Shown piece after piece: positions 1 to 10,525 of a stretch of DNA of 64,000 nucleotides. The DNA comes from Sanderia malayensis. Lineage: Eukaryota > Cnidaria > Scyphozoa > Semaeostomeae > Pelagiidae. Numbering within the stretch: the stretch's first letter is position 1; each line of letters opens with the position of its first letter. Where the stretch lies: assembly GCA_013076295.1 (NCBI GenBank), contig RQOL01000860.1:18820-82819 (forward strand), given 5' to 3'. The notes under the pieces are model-generated. The model was not told where the DNA came from. It worked only from the letters and a program-made list of their open reading frames with translations, and made no database searches. The position numbers were made by a program, and so were the translations under genes.

Positions 1-48
1 TCTCTTTTGTCTACCACACTCATTAACTCTTTTCCTATTTTTGTACAG

Positions 49-1234
49 ATTCATTTAGTCAAAGGCAATGGAAAATTCAATCAATGGTTCAAAATGTTCT
101 CTTCAAATTTTTCCCAAGTCAGGTATAATATTCAAGGTATGATGCTCTCTGTTCCATATGAATCAATTAATGCACCTTGCTTAAAAAGCAGACTGAATAA
201 ATAAAGGCTCAATAATATTTCTACATTGACTACCACTAAATGTTTTCTTAACAAATCACTTACAGTATTCTAAACCTGTAGGTACTTAATTCTTCCTCAT
301 TGTCACTTAATGATGTTCCTTATCAGGCAGATGTGTTGTCATAACTCAGTGTGCCAGGCACAGAGCAATGATTTCACAACCATTACAGCACAACATTTTC
401 AAATTTAGTGGAAGCATACATTGTATCAATCACTGATAGAATCCTCCATTACACTGGACAAAACAAGCTAAGATGGCTCTTACCACACAAGCAAACATTA
501 TTAATGCATTTTAATAATCTATATGTGCATAAATATGTCTTTGTTATCTTACTTGAATATTGAGAGTCTTGCATGATAAGTTTCCCATTGTAGTATCTTT
601 TTAACCAGAACCTCATAGTGTATGGTGTCTCCTCATTCATTCACTGTGGAAGTGCTTGACAAAGTATTTCTGTTTTTTTTATCAACAACATTCTAATTGT
701 ATATATCATTGACACTTGCTTACATTTTCAGTATGTAGACACTGTATTACATGAACTGTACTACCATCTTACAATGTGTCTTATATCATAAAGAGCTTTC
801 CCATACAATTAACATGCAAGCACAGAAACTTATTGAATCCTCAAACAATTACAACATAATGGCAACTTGAAGTGACAAGCTTTTTTATAAGGAACCTACA
901 TGTATAAGGTAGAAAACTTAAGGAACGTTTACTACTACAGCCAAATCACTAAGGCATCTTTTAATTTTTAGTATTTAATATTTCCGCACTATTTAAAATT
1001 AGGAAGCCGGTTCCATTGATTTTCAGTACTTTTACATTATATGAAGCTTCTTCATGTGTTAACCTCTTATCCTTTCACAGCAAAACGATGAATTTGAATG
1101 CTTTTCTTGCGTCTCTACTAATTACGTCCACCAAATGCCAAACTTAAAATTAAAGACTTTTACAACTACAAAGTGGTCAAAGATCTCAAAATAACGAACT
1201 TAAACAACTAGGCCCTCAGCTAGGTTCCTTATAA
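49..1234 (+). pseudogene. Gene A, 3' exons (copy 0)
   Basis: I do not recognise the family. Coding-like blocks are: an exon starting after the acceptor TTGTACAG at 48 and read as IHLVKGNGKFNQWF...; a block near 605-655 corresponding to NPEPHSVW in copy 2; a block from 732 starting YVDTVLHELYY; and a last block from about 1081, containing FECFSC, ending at a stop at 1232-1234. Compared with copies 1 and 2 this copy has single-base shifts (in the YVDTV block, and around 1170-1190), so no continuous reading frame remains. The joins between the blocks are not all phase-consistent, so the exon model is tentative. Confidence 0.4.
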
Positions 1235-1898
1235 AAATGTATTCTCATCGCAATTGTAATTGTAATATTAATATCGCATAATTCCAAGTTTTGTTGCTCT
1301 TAAAACTACAATCACAATACAATCAATGCAGCACCACGTAATGTCCTGGAGCTAATACTATTATCATCAGATTTTCACGGGAATTTCGGCGTCCTAGCAA
1401 CAACAATAGCGGCGCGAAATTTAAAATTTTCTTGCGTCATAGAGGACATAGCGTGCGTAAAAATTTTTTCAACCCACACAAGAAAAACAACAATTTACGT
1501 AAGTACATGTATTTTTAATGTTGCTTTTACTTTCACATGAAAATACAGGCTATTTATAACTAAACAGCTTTAAAAAAGCTCAAATGCTATATTTTATGTC
1601 ACAATTGCCATTGCAGTGGATATTATCACAATAACAATTTTATCCTTAACAGGTTCACTTGAAATAGATTTTTGACTACTGCTACCGTAAGTTCATGTAT
1701 TCAGTTCTGCATTTTCTGCTGCCTTTAGTCTCTCTCTTCATTGTAAGAAAGATAATTATTATTCATTATCTGCAGAAAATAAAACTGTGTATATTAATAT
1801 ATTAAAATGTAGGTGTGGAGGCAAATTCAAACAACTGATAGCTATTAAGTCTGCTTTCATTCACTGACAATAACAATATATTTATATATAGTGCAAAA
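1235..1898. other. Spacer between genes A and B (copy 0)
   Basis: AT-rich sequence repeated at 27453-28139 and, more diverged, at 41150-41847 and 57408-58099. I see no exon or RNA gene. A run reading TTTATATATAG lies just upstream of the gene B start and could hold promoter elements, but no clear site can be assigned. Confidence 0.5.
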
Positions 1899-2528
1899 AT
1901 GAATGCTGAAACAGAAGTTCCCATGAATCAGGAGACTGCAGCAACAGTTGAGGGTGAAGTTGAGAACCCTGTGCAAAGGGAGCTACAATGATTCATTGTG
2001 CAAGGAAGTGGAGGTGACATTGAAAATACTTCATCCATATATTGATCAATTTACTAAATGTTGTGAATACCAACGTAATCCAACTGCATTACAAGGAAAC
2101 ACAAATGTATCATACCTTTTAACAATAGTGAGTCACTCTTCTAAATTCATTGTGTCCTATTTGTCGTAGCTTTTCAACTTCAAAGATATCTCCACACTAA
2201 AGAGAGAATGTGCTGACAAATTCAGCTCAATTACCAGGGAAACAAAATTTCATTTAGTGAGCCTCCAAGGGAGACACCTGACAAAAGATCATATTGCGTA
2301 AGTTGCAATGCTAAATACCCATCTCATCCGTGCAAAAACATATTGCTCATTTAACTCTTTCTCAAACCATGTATTCTTTCCTACAGAAAATCTAATGAAA
2401 TAACAATTAAATTCTCAATAAAAAAGAATCAAAAAAGATAAAAAGAAAGCAAAAAAAATAAAAAAAAGTCGAAGGCAAAACCCGATGCATGTGGGCAGAA
2501 GTGCCAACACAAGAAATACTATCGTTAG
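1899..2528 (+). pseudogene. Gene B (copy 0), frameshifted
   Basis: Same three-exon layout as the open copy at 28140-28782: start ATG at 1899, an acidic first exon, a middle exon containing TRETKFHLVS and HLTKDHIA, and a lysine-rich last exon ending CGQKCQHKKYYR. Exon 1 has lost single bases relative to copy 1 (the GTGCAAAGGG and TGTGCAAGG regions), which breaks the frame. The Lys-rich stretch is also shorter. Function unknown. Confidence 0.5.
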
Positions 2529-2705
2529 TAAGAGGAATTCATTGACAACTGATTTTACCTGTTACTGTTTTAATGTTTCTCTTTTGTTCATTTTCTTTTA
2601 ATGTTTGTTGGTTTTCCTAATAGTCAACATGTGTAGTCCACTAGAAATTACTAAATAACAATTTATAACAATAATAATAATAAGAAAATAATAACAGACT
2701 CTTAC

Positions 2706-3231
2706 CTTTGAAAAACAATGCACTTTGCCAAAAATATTAATCACCAAAAATTCCTTTCAACTCTACTTTCACGCGATTTGACACAAGCCCTACAAATTTG
2801 TAAGAAATGTATTTCAAAACCCGTTTTTATAAATGAACTGGCCTTTCGGATGCCTAGATGGCCTTTCGGATGCGTAATGATCTCCTATAATTCAATACTT
2901 ACCTGAAGAACAGTCAAAAATTGCCTCCATTAACATGAGGCTACACAAGTTATGCACCACCTAAAATGCACGAATAGTACATGTAATAAAATGTAAAAGA
3001 ACAGAATCTTATATCATATTCAAATAAGACAATGATCATATCTCTAGCATCCGTTTTTCTTCATGTGGCCTATTCTCAAGGGATTTTGTCAAATACTATA
3101 TTTCCTTAAGTCTTATACGCTGGTAAAATGAATCAAAGCCTTCACAGAAACGCTATACATTTATTTTCAAGATGTATCTTGAAAGATCGCAATGATATAA
3201 TACGCTTTGCAAAACCTACTTACCATCGCCA
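2706..3231 (-). pseudogene. Gene C, minus strand (copy 0), degenerate
   Basis: On the minus strand this block has splice-like sites in the same places as the better preserved versions at 42701-43225 and 60286-60810: an ATG-GCG-ATG followed directly by GTAAGT near 3223, an exon ending CTTCAG|GTAAGT, and one ending TTTCAAAG|GTAAGA at the left edge. The exon that carries a Cys-x-x-Cys motif in the other lineage contains several stops here. Function unknown. Confidence 0.3.
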
Positions 3232-3414
3232 TTCACCCTCTCAGGAACAACAAATATGAAAGGAAGGGCGCACTAACAGCATGTTCTTTGTTCAGTTGAG
3301 GTTGCCCTGATTGTTAGCCAATCCAGCTCAATCAGATAATTACGTCCAAACGAGGCTGCATAACAATAGAATTCGTTGTATGATTTCGATTTATGCTATG
3401 TTTCGTCAACGTAG

Positions 3415-4671
3415 CAATTTTTCTTCTTCGTGCTTATGCTGTCCTAATATTTCATATTAGAACAGCATAAGCATAACATAATTCCGAAATCTTGGATCGC
3501 AACGAAACTTGATGCTGAAATAAGACAAAGTAAACCTGAGAGAAACATTCATTTTGCCATAGCTGAGGGGTAGGTAGAGTTTACTTTTACTTTCACCCCA
3601 TTCAAGTTGACATTTAAACTACAAATTTCTTAGGCCAATTGTATTTCACTCATTCTCACCATTAGGTTTCTTGATGCCAAAATTGACAACTCCGCTTATG
3701 TTTCATAGCTTTTTATATTTAATGTTTTCACAAAGAGTGTTTAATCCTGTAGCCACATGTTGCAGTCGCTTCTTTTCACTTTGTGGCTGCCTTCTTTGCC
3801 TTACCAACAGCCAAGCCCAATACTCCTATGAAACTCCTTTCACCATGCCATTCCCATCCCATTGATGATGATTATGAAGTACTTTTGCTTTGGATATCCA
3901 AGGTAACAGGTACTTATCCTTATGTTCTATATGATTCAAACTAATGTAAAGCCAATCCCAGCTGTGGAAACCTTTGTACTTTATTTAATTTAATAAAGCT
4001 TTTTCGTGGCAAATGCATTACATGATCTGTTTTGTCTGTAATGTCAATATTGATAATATTGATAATATTAATATTAACAATATTGATTTCTTTATTTCTT
4101 TTTATATTGAGATACATTGAATCAACATGATAGGAAAATTAAACTCCACAGATTCTCTCTTTATTTAACATTAATATTAAGGAAAGGAAACTATTGTTAC
4201 TTGAGTCAAACTTACTTTTTGCTATGAAGGCTTTTAATATATTCTAAATACTACGTTACAATACAGTGAAGAAAGTCCCAATTGTTTTTCCAGTTAAACA
4301 AAGTCCCTAATTATGAAAGAGCAATTTTTCGCTATCCACTTATTCAGCTCCCAAGGGCTATCTTATCCAAATCCAAATATTTTTTACCCTCAATAGTAAT
4401 AAACCAACATGTTAAATAGAACATAATTTGTCTTTTTCACTTTGTAGATCTACTGATGTACATCATTGTACAAATGCAAGTATTGGAGACTTCATACCTA
4501 TTGATTTGTCAAAATCCAATGCATCAGTATCATCTTATCATGGAAACAAAACCATACCTCTGTAAGTCAACATTAATTTAAATTCTGGATGCGCATCATA
4601 GATCATCCTTTACTGTTTGTATTAGGTTGACAAAGTACCACAGCCAAGTGTCAATGCATGCACTCAACTAA
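3415..4671 (+). pseudogene. Gene D (copy 0)
   Basis: Unrecognised gene. Blocks seen: exon D1 after the acceptor CAACGTAG at 3414, containing PKSWIATKLDAEIRQSK and ending before GTAGGT near 3586; a block read as PKLTTPLMFH from about 3677; a block starting KPNTPMKLLSP and ending at AAG|GTAACA near 3902; D4 at 4448-4561, read as TDVHHCTNASIGDF; and D5 at 4626-4671, ending HSQVSMHALN-stop. D4 and D5 join in phase. A palindromic insertion (3432-3472) introduces a stop into D1, so this copy is probably dead. Confidence 0.4.
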
Positions 4672-4879
4672 TAGCAGGCTAATTGTTGTTGTCCCTACAA
4701 CATAACAAACTTTGATGTTGCATCTTATCTACTGTACCATCAGCACAAGGCTTAACTGATGAAAACGAGGATTTTCAAATGAAAACGAAGCTGATCGCTA
4801 AAACTAATTTCCATGCATGTTAAACACTACAATGGTGACAATAGATAGACAGGGGAGCGAGGGAAAACCAAACCACTGT

Positions 4880-4998
4880 GCCTGGGATGGGAAAGGGCAT
4901 GAGCGTTAGCGAATGCAGTGCACGAAGTGCGCCAACCACATTAAACTGTTTTACTTGACGGACTCCAGGAAGCGAGCGCAGCGAGCGCCCCCGGCTAG
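4880..4998 (+). repeat. Helitron 3'-terminal hairpin module ending CTAG
   Basis: The module contains a 6+6 hairpin with a GAA loop (GTGCAC-GAA-GTGCGC here, one G-T wobble), then a GC-rich tail with CCAGG...CCCCGG complementarity, and ends GGCTAG. A CTRR end preceded by GC-rich hairpins is the classic Helitron 3' terminus. The same module recurs at every unit end in the window. Confidence 0.75.
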
Positions 4999-6452
4999 TC
5001 TCTCTATTATATAATCTACGTCGACACGTGACCAGGAAAGGCTCCACAATGGGCTATTGTTTGGTGAACAATCGACGTTCGACCGAACAATGGGATCAAA
5101 GGAGCGGGCGTTGCCACTCAAAGGCTTTTTTCCTGGGGGTCAATAAGGGTGCAAATTGGGATGGAAATGATCGCTGCGTTGTGCTGATGAAACTAAAGCT
5201 TTCCGCTAATTTCTAACCCCAGCGGTTCGGGAGTTATGGCCCATTTTGTGTTCCGAGTTTCTAGAACGTTCCGAGGACAGAGTTAATGAGATGCAAAACG
5301 AGCAGGGAGAGCACGTGTTTTTTTAGTTGAAGGGCGGCAAGTTGCTCGGGTTTAAAGGTGAATACGTGCCGGAAATCAATTGTAAAGACGTGTCAATTGT
5401 TGTCAAGACCTGTGGAGACAATTGGTGGGCAATTATTTCAAGGTATTTCCTTTATTTAATTGTTTTTGGCTGAAAATAGCACGAGTTTTGTTTTGTTTAA
5501 CCTCACGTTTTTTGTGTTGAAGCAAGGGCCTAACCAAAACACGAAGACCATTTTGATTTTCTCGGGTCGTTCTGGGCCGATTTTCTCCATTTAAACTTTC
5601 GATAACTGTTTATTTACACAAGAACTAAAGTTATATGGCTTTGTTTTTTTTGTTTACCTGATCTTCTAATGTTTTTGGACAGTTTTAGCAGAGTTTGGGT
5701 TTTGCTGGAAAACACGAAATTTTCAAGCAACACGCGTGTGTTTTGCATTTGCGAAAATTAATTTTTAACCTGCCAAAACTTTGTTTTTTTCACCCAAATA
5801 CTTTCGGTATATGTTCGCAAAGCTATTAGCTTCATGTTGATATTTTCGTGGGGTGTGTAGGGCAAAAATTGGTTAAGCTAATTGAATTTGAAAGTTGGTG
5901 AATCGTGTTTCAATTGCTATTTTTTGCACGGGTTTGATTTCACGGCTGTTTTTGATCAACTAAATCATGTCTTGAGCTTCAAAAATACCCAACTAAATTT
6001 GCGAAAAGCATTTCAAATGCACCCAATAACTTTCGATACTTATTCGCCAAGGTATCAGCTTCATGTTGGTGTAATTTGAGTTAAAATGGACAAATTTTGA
6101 CCAATTTAGGGGAATTTTTGTTTTTTGAAATTGGCTGATGAATAAATTTTTTCACGGTTTTTGTCTTTGGCTGCAGTAAATCCTCTCTTAAAATTCAAAA
6201 GAACGCTGTTAAGAAATGTTATTATTTTCATCGGATTCGCTGTTTCCTCAGCTACAGTTTGATGTATTTTTTATTAGAGATTGAGTTTAAATTTTCCAGG
6301 ATTGATTAAATTTTTGAAGGCAACTTTTTTTTTCAAACTTCACAAGCTATCAACTCTCGCGGCTTTCAGGGGGCAGCATGGGCGCAGGGCGGTCGCTTGG
6401 CAGGGGGAAGATTTGACCTCCCACCTTTACTTTCTTTAGAAATGTTGCGTCG

Positions 6453-6922
6453 TATTGTATGTATTGAAGGGTATGTATTGTAGGGTATGTATTGTATGGT
6501 ATGTATTGTAGGGTATGTATTGTAGGGTATGTATTGTAGGGTATGTATTGTAAGGTATGTATTGTAGGTTATGTATCGTAGGGTATTTATTGTAGGGTAT
6601 GTATTGTAGGGTGTGTATGGTAGGGTATGTATTGTAGGGTATGTATAGTAGGGTATGTTATGTAGGGTATTTATTGTAGGGTATGTATTGTAGGGTGTGT
6701 ATGGTAGGGTATGTATTGTAGGGTATGTATAGTAGGGTATGTTATGTAGGGTATGTATTGTAGGGTATGTATTGTAGGGTATGTATTGTAAGGTATGTAT
6801 TGTAGGGTATGTATTGTAAGGTATGTATTGTAAGGTATGTATTGTAGGGTATGTATTGTAGGGTATGTATTGTAGGTTATGTATTGTAGGGTATGTATGT
6901 ATGTATGTATGTATGTATGTAT
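6453..6922 (+). repeat. 14-bp minisatellite followed by TATG repeats
   Basis: Tandem copies of a 14-bp monomer close to TATTGTAGGGTATG with point variants (TATTTATTG, TTATGTAGG, TATCGTAGG). The array ends in (TATG)n from about 6893. The + strand is almost free of C. Long minus-strand open frames here are by-products of a 14-bp period translated over 42 bases. Confidence 0.95.
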
Positions 6923-7025
6923 GGGCATGAGCGGCAGCGAACGCAGCGCGCAAAGCGCGCCAACCAGATTAAGCTTTGTTTACTTGACGGGCTCCGGGGA
7001 GGAGCGAAGCGACCGAACCTGGCTC

Positions 7026-7147
7026 ATGTATGTATGTATGTATGTATGTATGTATGTATGTAGGTATGTATGTATGCATGTATGTATGTATGTATGTATG
7101 TATGTATGTATGCATGTATGTAGGTATGTATGTATGTATGTATGTAT
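7026..7147 (+). repeat. (TATG)n microsatellite
   Basis: About 120 bp of TATG tetranucleotide with occasional TAGG and CATG variants, lying between two copies of the hairpin module. Confidence 0.95.
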
Positions 7148-7251
7148 GGGCATGAGCGGGAGCAAATGCAGCGCACGAAGCGCGCCAACCACATTAAACT
7201 TTTGTACTTGAAGGGCTCCGGGAAGCGAGCGTAGCGAGTGCCCCCGGCTAG

Positions 7252-9522
7252 TCTATATATAATAAAATGTGATCACACGTGACCCGCCGACTCTAAACAA
7301 TGGGCTATTGTTTGGTGAACAATCACCATTGTCTTTTGAACAATCGACGTTCGACCAAACAATGGGATCAAAGGAGCGGGGCTTGATATCATAAAGGCTT
7401 TTTCCTGGGGGTCAATAAGGGTTGAAATTGGTACCAAAATGATCGCTGCATTCTGCCGATAAAAGTAAAGCAATCCGCTAATTTCTAACCCCAGCCGTTC
7501 GGGAGTTATGGCCCATTTTGTGTTCCGACCTTCTAGAAAGTTCCGAGGACGGAGTTAATGAGATGCAAAGCGAGCAGGGAGAAGCACGTGTTTCTTTAGT
7601 TGAACGGCGGCAAGTTACTCGGGTTTAAACGTGAATACGTGCCGGAAATCAATTGTAAAGACGTGTCAATTGTTGTCAGGACCTGTGGAGACAATTGGTG
7701 GACAATTATTTCAAGGTATTTCCTTTATTTAATTGTTTTTGGTTGAAAATAGCACGAGTTTTGTTTTGTTTAACCTCACGTTTTTCTTTCGGCTCGAGGG
7801 CCTAACCAAAACACGAAGACAATTTTGATTTTCTCGGGTCGTTCTGGGCCGATTTTGTCCATTTAAACTTTCGATAACTGTTTATTTACACGAGAACTAA
7901 AGTTATCTGGCTTTGTTTTTTTTGTTTTGCTGATTTTCCTCTGTTTTTGGATAGTTTTAGCCGAGTTTGGATTTTGCTGGAAAACACGACATTTTCAAGC
8001 AACACGTGTGTGTTTTGCATTTGCGAAAATTAATTTTTAACCTGCCAAAACTTTGTTTTTTTCACCCAAATACTTTCGATAAATGTTCGCCAAGCTATTA
8101 GCTTCATGTTGATATTTTCGTGGGGTGTGTAGGACAAAAATTGGCCACGTTAATTTAATTTTAAACTTGGTGAATCGTGTTTGAAATGCTATTTTTTGCA
8201 AGGGTTTGATTTCACGGCTATTTTTTATGAAGAAAATCATGTCTTGGACTTCAAAAATTTACAACTAAAATTGCGAAAAGCTTTTCATATGCACCCAAGT
8301 ACTTTCGATATTTATTTGCCAAGGTATTAGCTTCATGCTGGTGTAATTTGAGTTCAAATGGACAAATTTTGACCAAGTTAGGGGAATTTTTGTGTCTTAA
8401 AGTTGGCTGATGAATAAATTTTTTCACGGCTTTTGTGTTGGGCTGCACTAAATACTCTCTTAAAATTCAAAACAACACTGTTAAGAAATGTGAATATATT
8501 TATCGGATTCGCTGTTTCCTTAGCTACAGTTTGATATATTTTTTTATTACAGATTGAGTTTAAATTTTCCAAGATTGATTTAATTTTTGAAGGCAACTTT
8601 TTTTTTTCAAACTTCACACTGAAGCTAGCAACTATCGGAAGCGGCTTTCAGGGGGGCAGCGTGGGCGCGGGGCGGTCGCTTGGCAGGGGGGAAGATTCGA
8701 CCTCCCCCTTTACTTTCTTTAGAAATGTGGCGTCGTGTGTATTGTAGGGTATGTATGGTAGGGTATGTATTGTAGGTTATGTATTGTAGGGTATGTATTG
8801 TAAGGTATGTATTGTAGGGTATGTATTGTAGGGTATGTATTGTAGAGTATGTATGTAGGGTATGTATTGTAGGGTATGTATTTTAGGGTATGTATTTTAG
8901 GGTATGTATTTTAGGGTATGTAGGGTATGTATTGTAGAGTATGGTATGTAGAGTATGTATGTAGGGTATGTATTGTAGGGTATGTATTTTAGGGTATGTA
9001 TTTTAGGGTATGTATTTTAGGGTATGTATTTTAGGGTATGTATTTTAGGGTATGTATTGTAGGGTATGTATTGTAGGGTATGTATTGTAGGGTATGTATT
9101 GTAGGGTATGTATTTTAGGGTATGTATTGTAGGGTATGTATTGTAGGGTATGTTATGTAGGGTATGCATTGTAGGGTATGTATTGTAGGGTATGTTATGT
9201 AGGGTATGTATTGTAGGGTATGTATTGTAGGGTATTTATTGTAGGGTATGTATTGTAGGGTATGTGTTGTAGGTTATGTATTGTAGGGTATGTATTGTAG
9301 GGTATGTATTGTAGGGTAAGTATAGTAGGGTATGTTATGTAGGGTATGTATTGTAGGGTATGTATTGTAGGGTATGTATTGTAGGGTATGTATGTATGTA
9401 TGTATGTATGTATGTATGGGCATGAGCGGGAGCGAATGCAGCGCGCGAAGCGCGCCAACCACATTAAACTTTTTGTACTTGAGGGGCTCCGGGAAGCGAG
9501 CGTAGCGAGTGCCCCCGGCTAG
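7252..9522 (+). mobile_element. Short non-autonomous Helitron S2
   Basis: Starts TCTATATATAATAAAATG immediately after CTAG and ends CTAG at 9519-9522. It has the long form of the 5' body (through the GACCTCCCCCTTTACTTTC segment near 8698), then a minisatellite, a short TATG run and one hairpin module with a perfect GCGCGC-GAA-GCGCGC stem. No gene. Confidence 0.75.
8736..9417 (+). repeat. 14-bp minisatellite plus short TATG run
   Basis: About 650 bp of the TATTGTAGGGTATG monomer; an internal block repeats the variant TATTTTAGGG. TATG repeats occupy the last 30 bp or so. Confidence 0.95.
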
Positions 9523-10525
9523 TCTAATATATATAATCTACGTCGACATGTGACCCCAACCCGCCAAACAATGCTCCATTGTCTCTCGAACAATAGACGT
9601 TCGACCAAACAATGGGATCAAAGGAATTTCGTTGTGAACACAAAGGCTTTTTTGTGTGGTGCGAAGAAGGGTTCAAATTGGTATCAAAATGATCGCTGCA
9701 TTGCGCCGATCACAGTAAAGTATGTGGCTAATTTCTACTCCAAACGGTTCGGGAGTTATGACCCATTTTGTGTTCCGACTTTCTAGAAAGTTCCCAGGAC
9801 GGAGTTAATGAGATGCAAAACGAGCAGGGAGAAGCACTTGTTTTTTTAGTTGAACGGGCGGCAAGTTGCTCGGGTTTAAACGTGAATACGTGCCGGAAAT
9901 CAATTGTAAAGACGTGTCAATTGTTGTCAAGACCTGTGGAGACAATTGGTGGACAATTATTTCAAGGTATTTCCTTTATTCAATTGTTTTTGGCTGAAAA
10001 TAGCACGAGTTTTGTTTTGTTTCAACTCACGTTTTTCTTTCGGCTCGAGGGCCTAACCAAAACACGAAGACAATTTTGATTTTCTCGGGTCGTTCTGGGC
10101 CGATTGTCTCCATTTAAACTTTCGATAACTGTTCATTTACCCAAGAACTAAAGCTATATGGCTTTGTTTTTTTTCGTTTGTCGATTTTCCTCTGATTTTG
10201 GACAGTTTTGGCCGAGTTTGGGTTTTGCTGTGAAACACGAAATTTTCACGCAACACGCGTGTGTTTTGCATTTGCGAAAATTAATTTTTAACCTGCCAAA
10301 ACTTTGTTTTTTTTCACCCAAATACTTTCGATAAATGTTCGCCAAGCTATTAGCTTCATGTTGATATTTTCGTGGGTTCTGTAGGACGAAAATTCGCCAC
10401 GTTAATTTAATTTGAAAGTTTTAGTGTTTTAAAGTACGTTGATGAATTCATTTTTTCACTTTCAGAAGAAACGGCTTTTAGGGGGGCGCAGGGTGGGCGC
10501 TGGGTGGTCGCTTGCCAGGGGGAAG

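Larger units (their letters stand above)
1..4998 (+). mobile_element. 3' third of a large Helitron (copy 0)
   Basis: This block aligns nearly base for base with 26200-31256 of large copy 1, and in its first 1.2 kb with 56150-57400 of copy 2. It therefore holds the last exons of gene A, then genes B, C and D, and the 3' hairpin module ending in CTAG at 4995-4998. The left part of the element, including the RepHel transposase, lies outside the window. The next base pair starts a new unit (TC at 4999). The identification as Helitron comes from the 3' end and from its homology to the RepHel-bearing copies, not from a transposase in this block. Confidence 0.8.
4999..7251 (+). mobile_element. Short non-autonomous Helitron S1
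   Basis: It begins TCTCTCTATTATATAA right after the CTAG of copy 0 and ends CTAG at 7248-7251. Contents: a 5' body of about 1.45 kb with CACGTG and AACAAT repeats near the end; a 14-bp minisatellite (about 6453-6900); a TATG array; a first hairpin module (6923-7020); a second TATG array (7026-7147); and a terminal hairpin module. No RepHel or other gene is present. The 5' body contains short open stretches that recur in other S units, but their frames are interrupted in several copies, so I do not call them genes. Confidence 0.75.

Noticed and set aside
2718..2906. Plus-strand open stretch with CKKCISK near 2795-2825 as a zinc-knuckle exon
   Set aside because: It reads similarly in the second lineage in one frame, but the same bases fit a minus-strand exon with splice sites at least as well, and the frame is shifted between copies. 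Left undecided.
6366..6953. Long minus-strand open frames rich in Tyr-Ile-Pro-Tyr-Asn-Thr repeats (also at 9195, 13332, 34405, 36162, 38474, 46642)
   Set aside because: They are a 14-bp minisatellite read over 42 bases, open only because the monomer lacks stops on that strand; they break wherever the monomer count or length changes.
8736..9390. Telomere-like repeat (TAGGG in every monomer)
   Set aside because: The period is 14 bp with GTATGTATTG between, interior to transposons; it is not a TTAGGG array.
9768..10079. Recurring open stretch in the S body (GVNEMQNEQGEA...), also near 31529, 35143, 36684, 45795 and 62593
   Set aside because: The sequence recurs because the S body recurs. Its frame is broken in several units and differences do not favour silent changes, so a protein is not supported.
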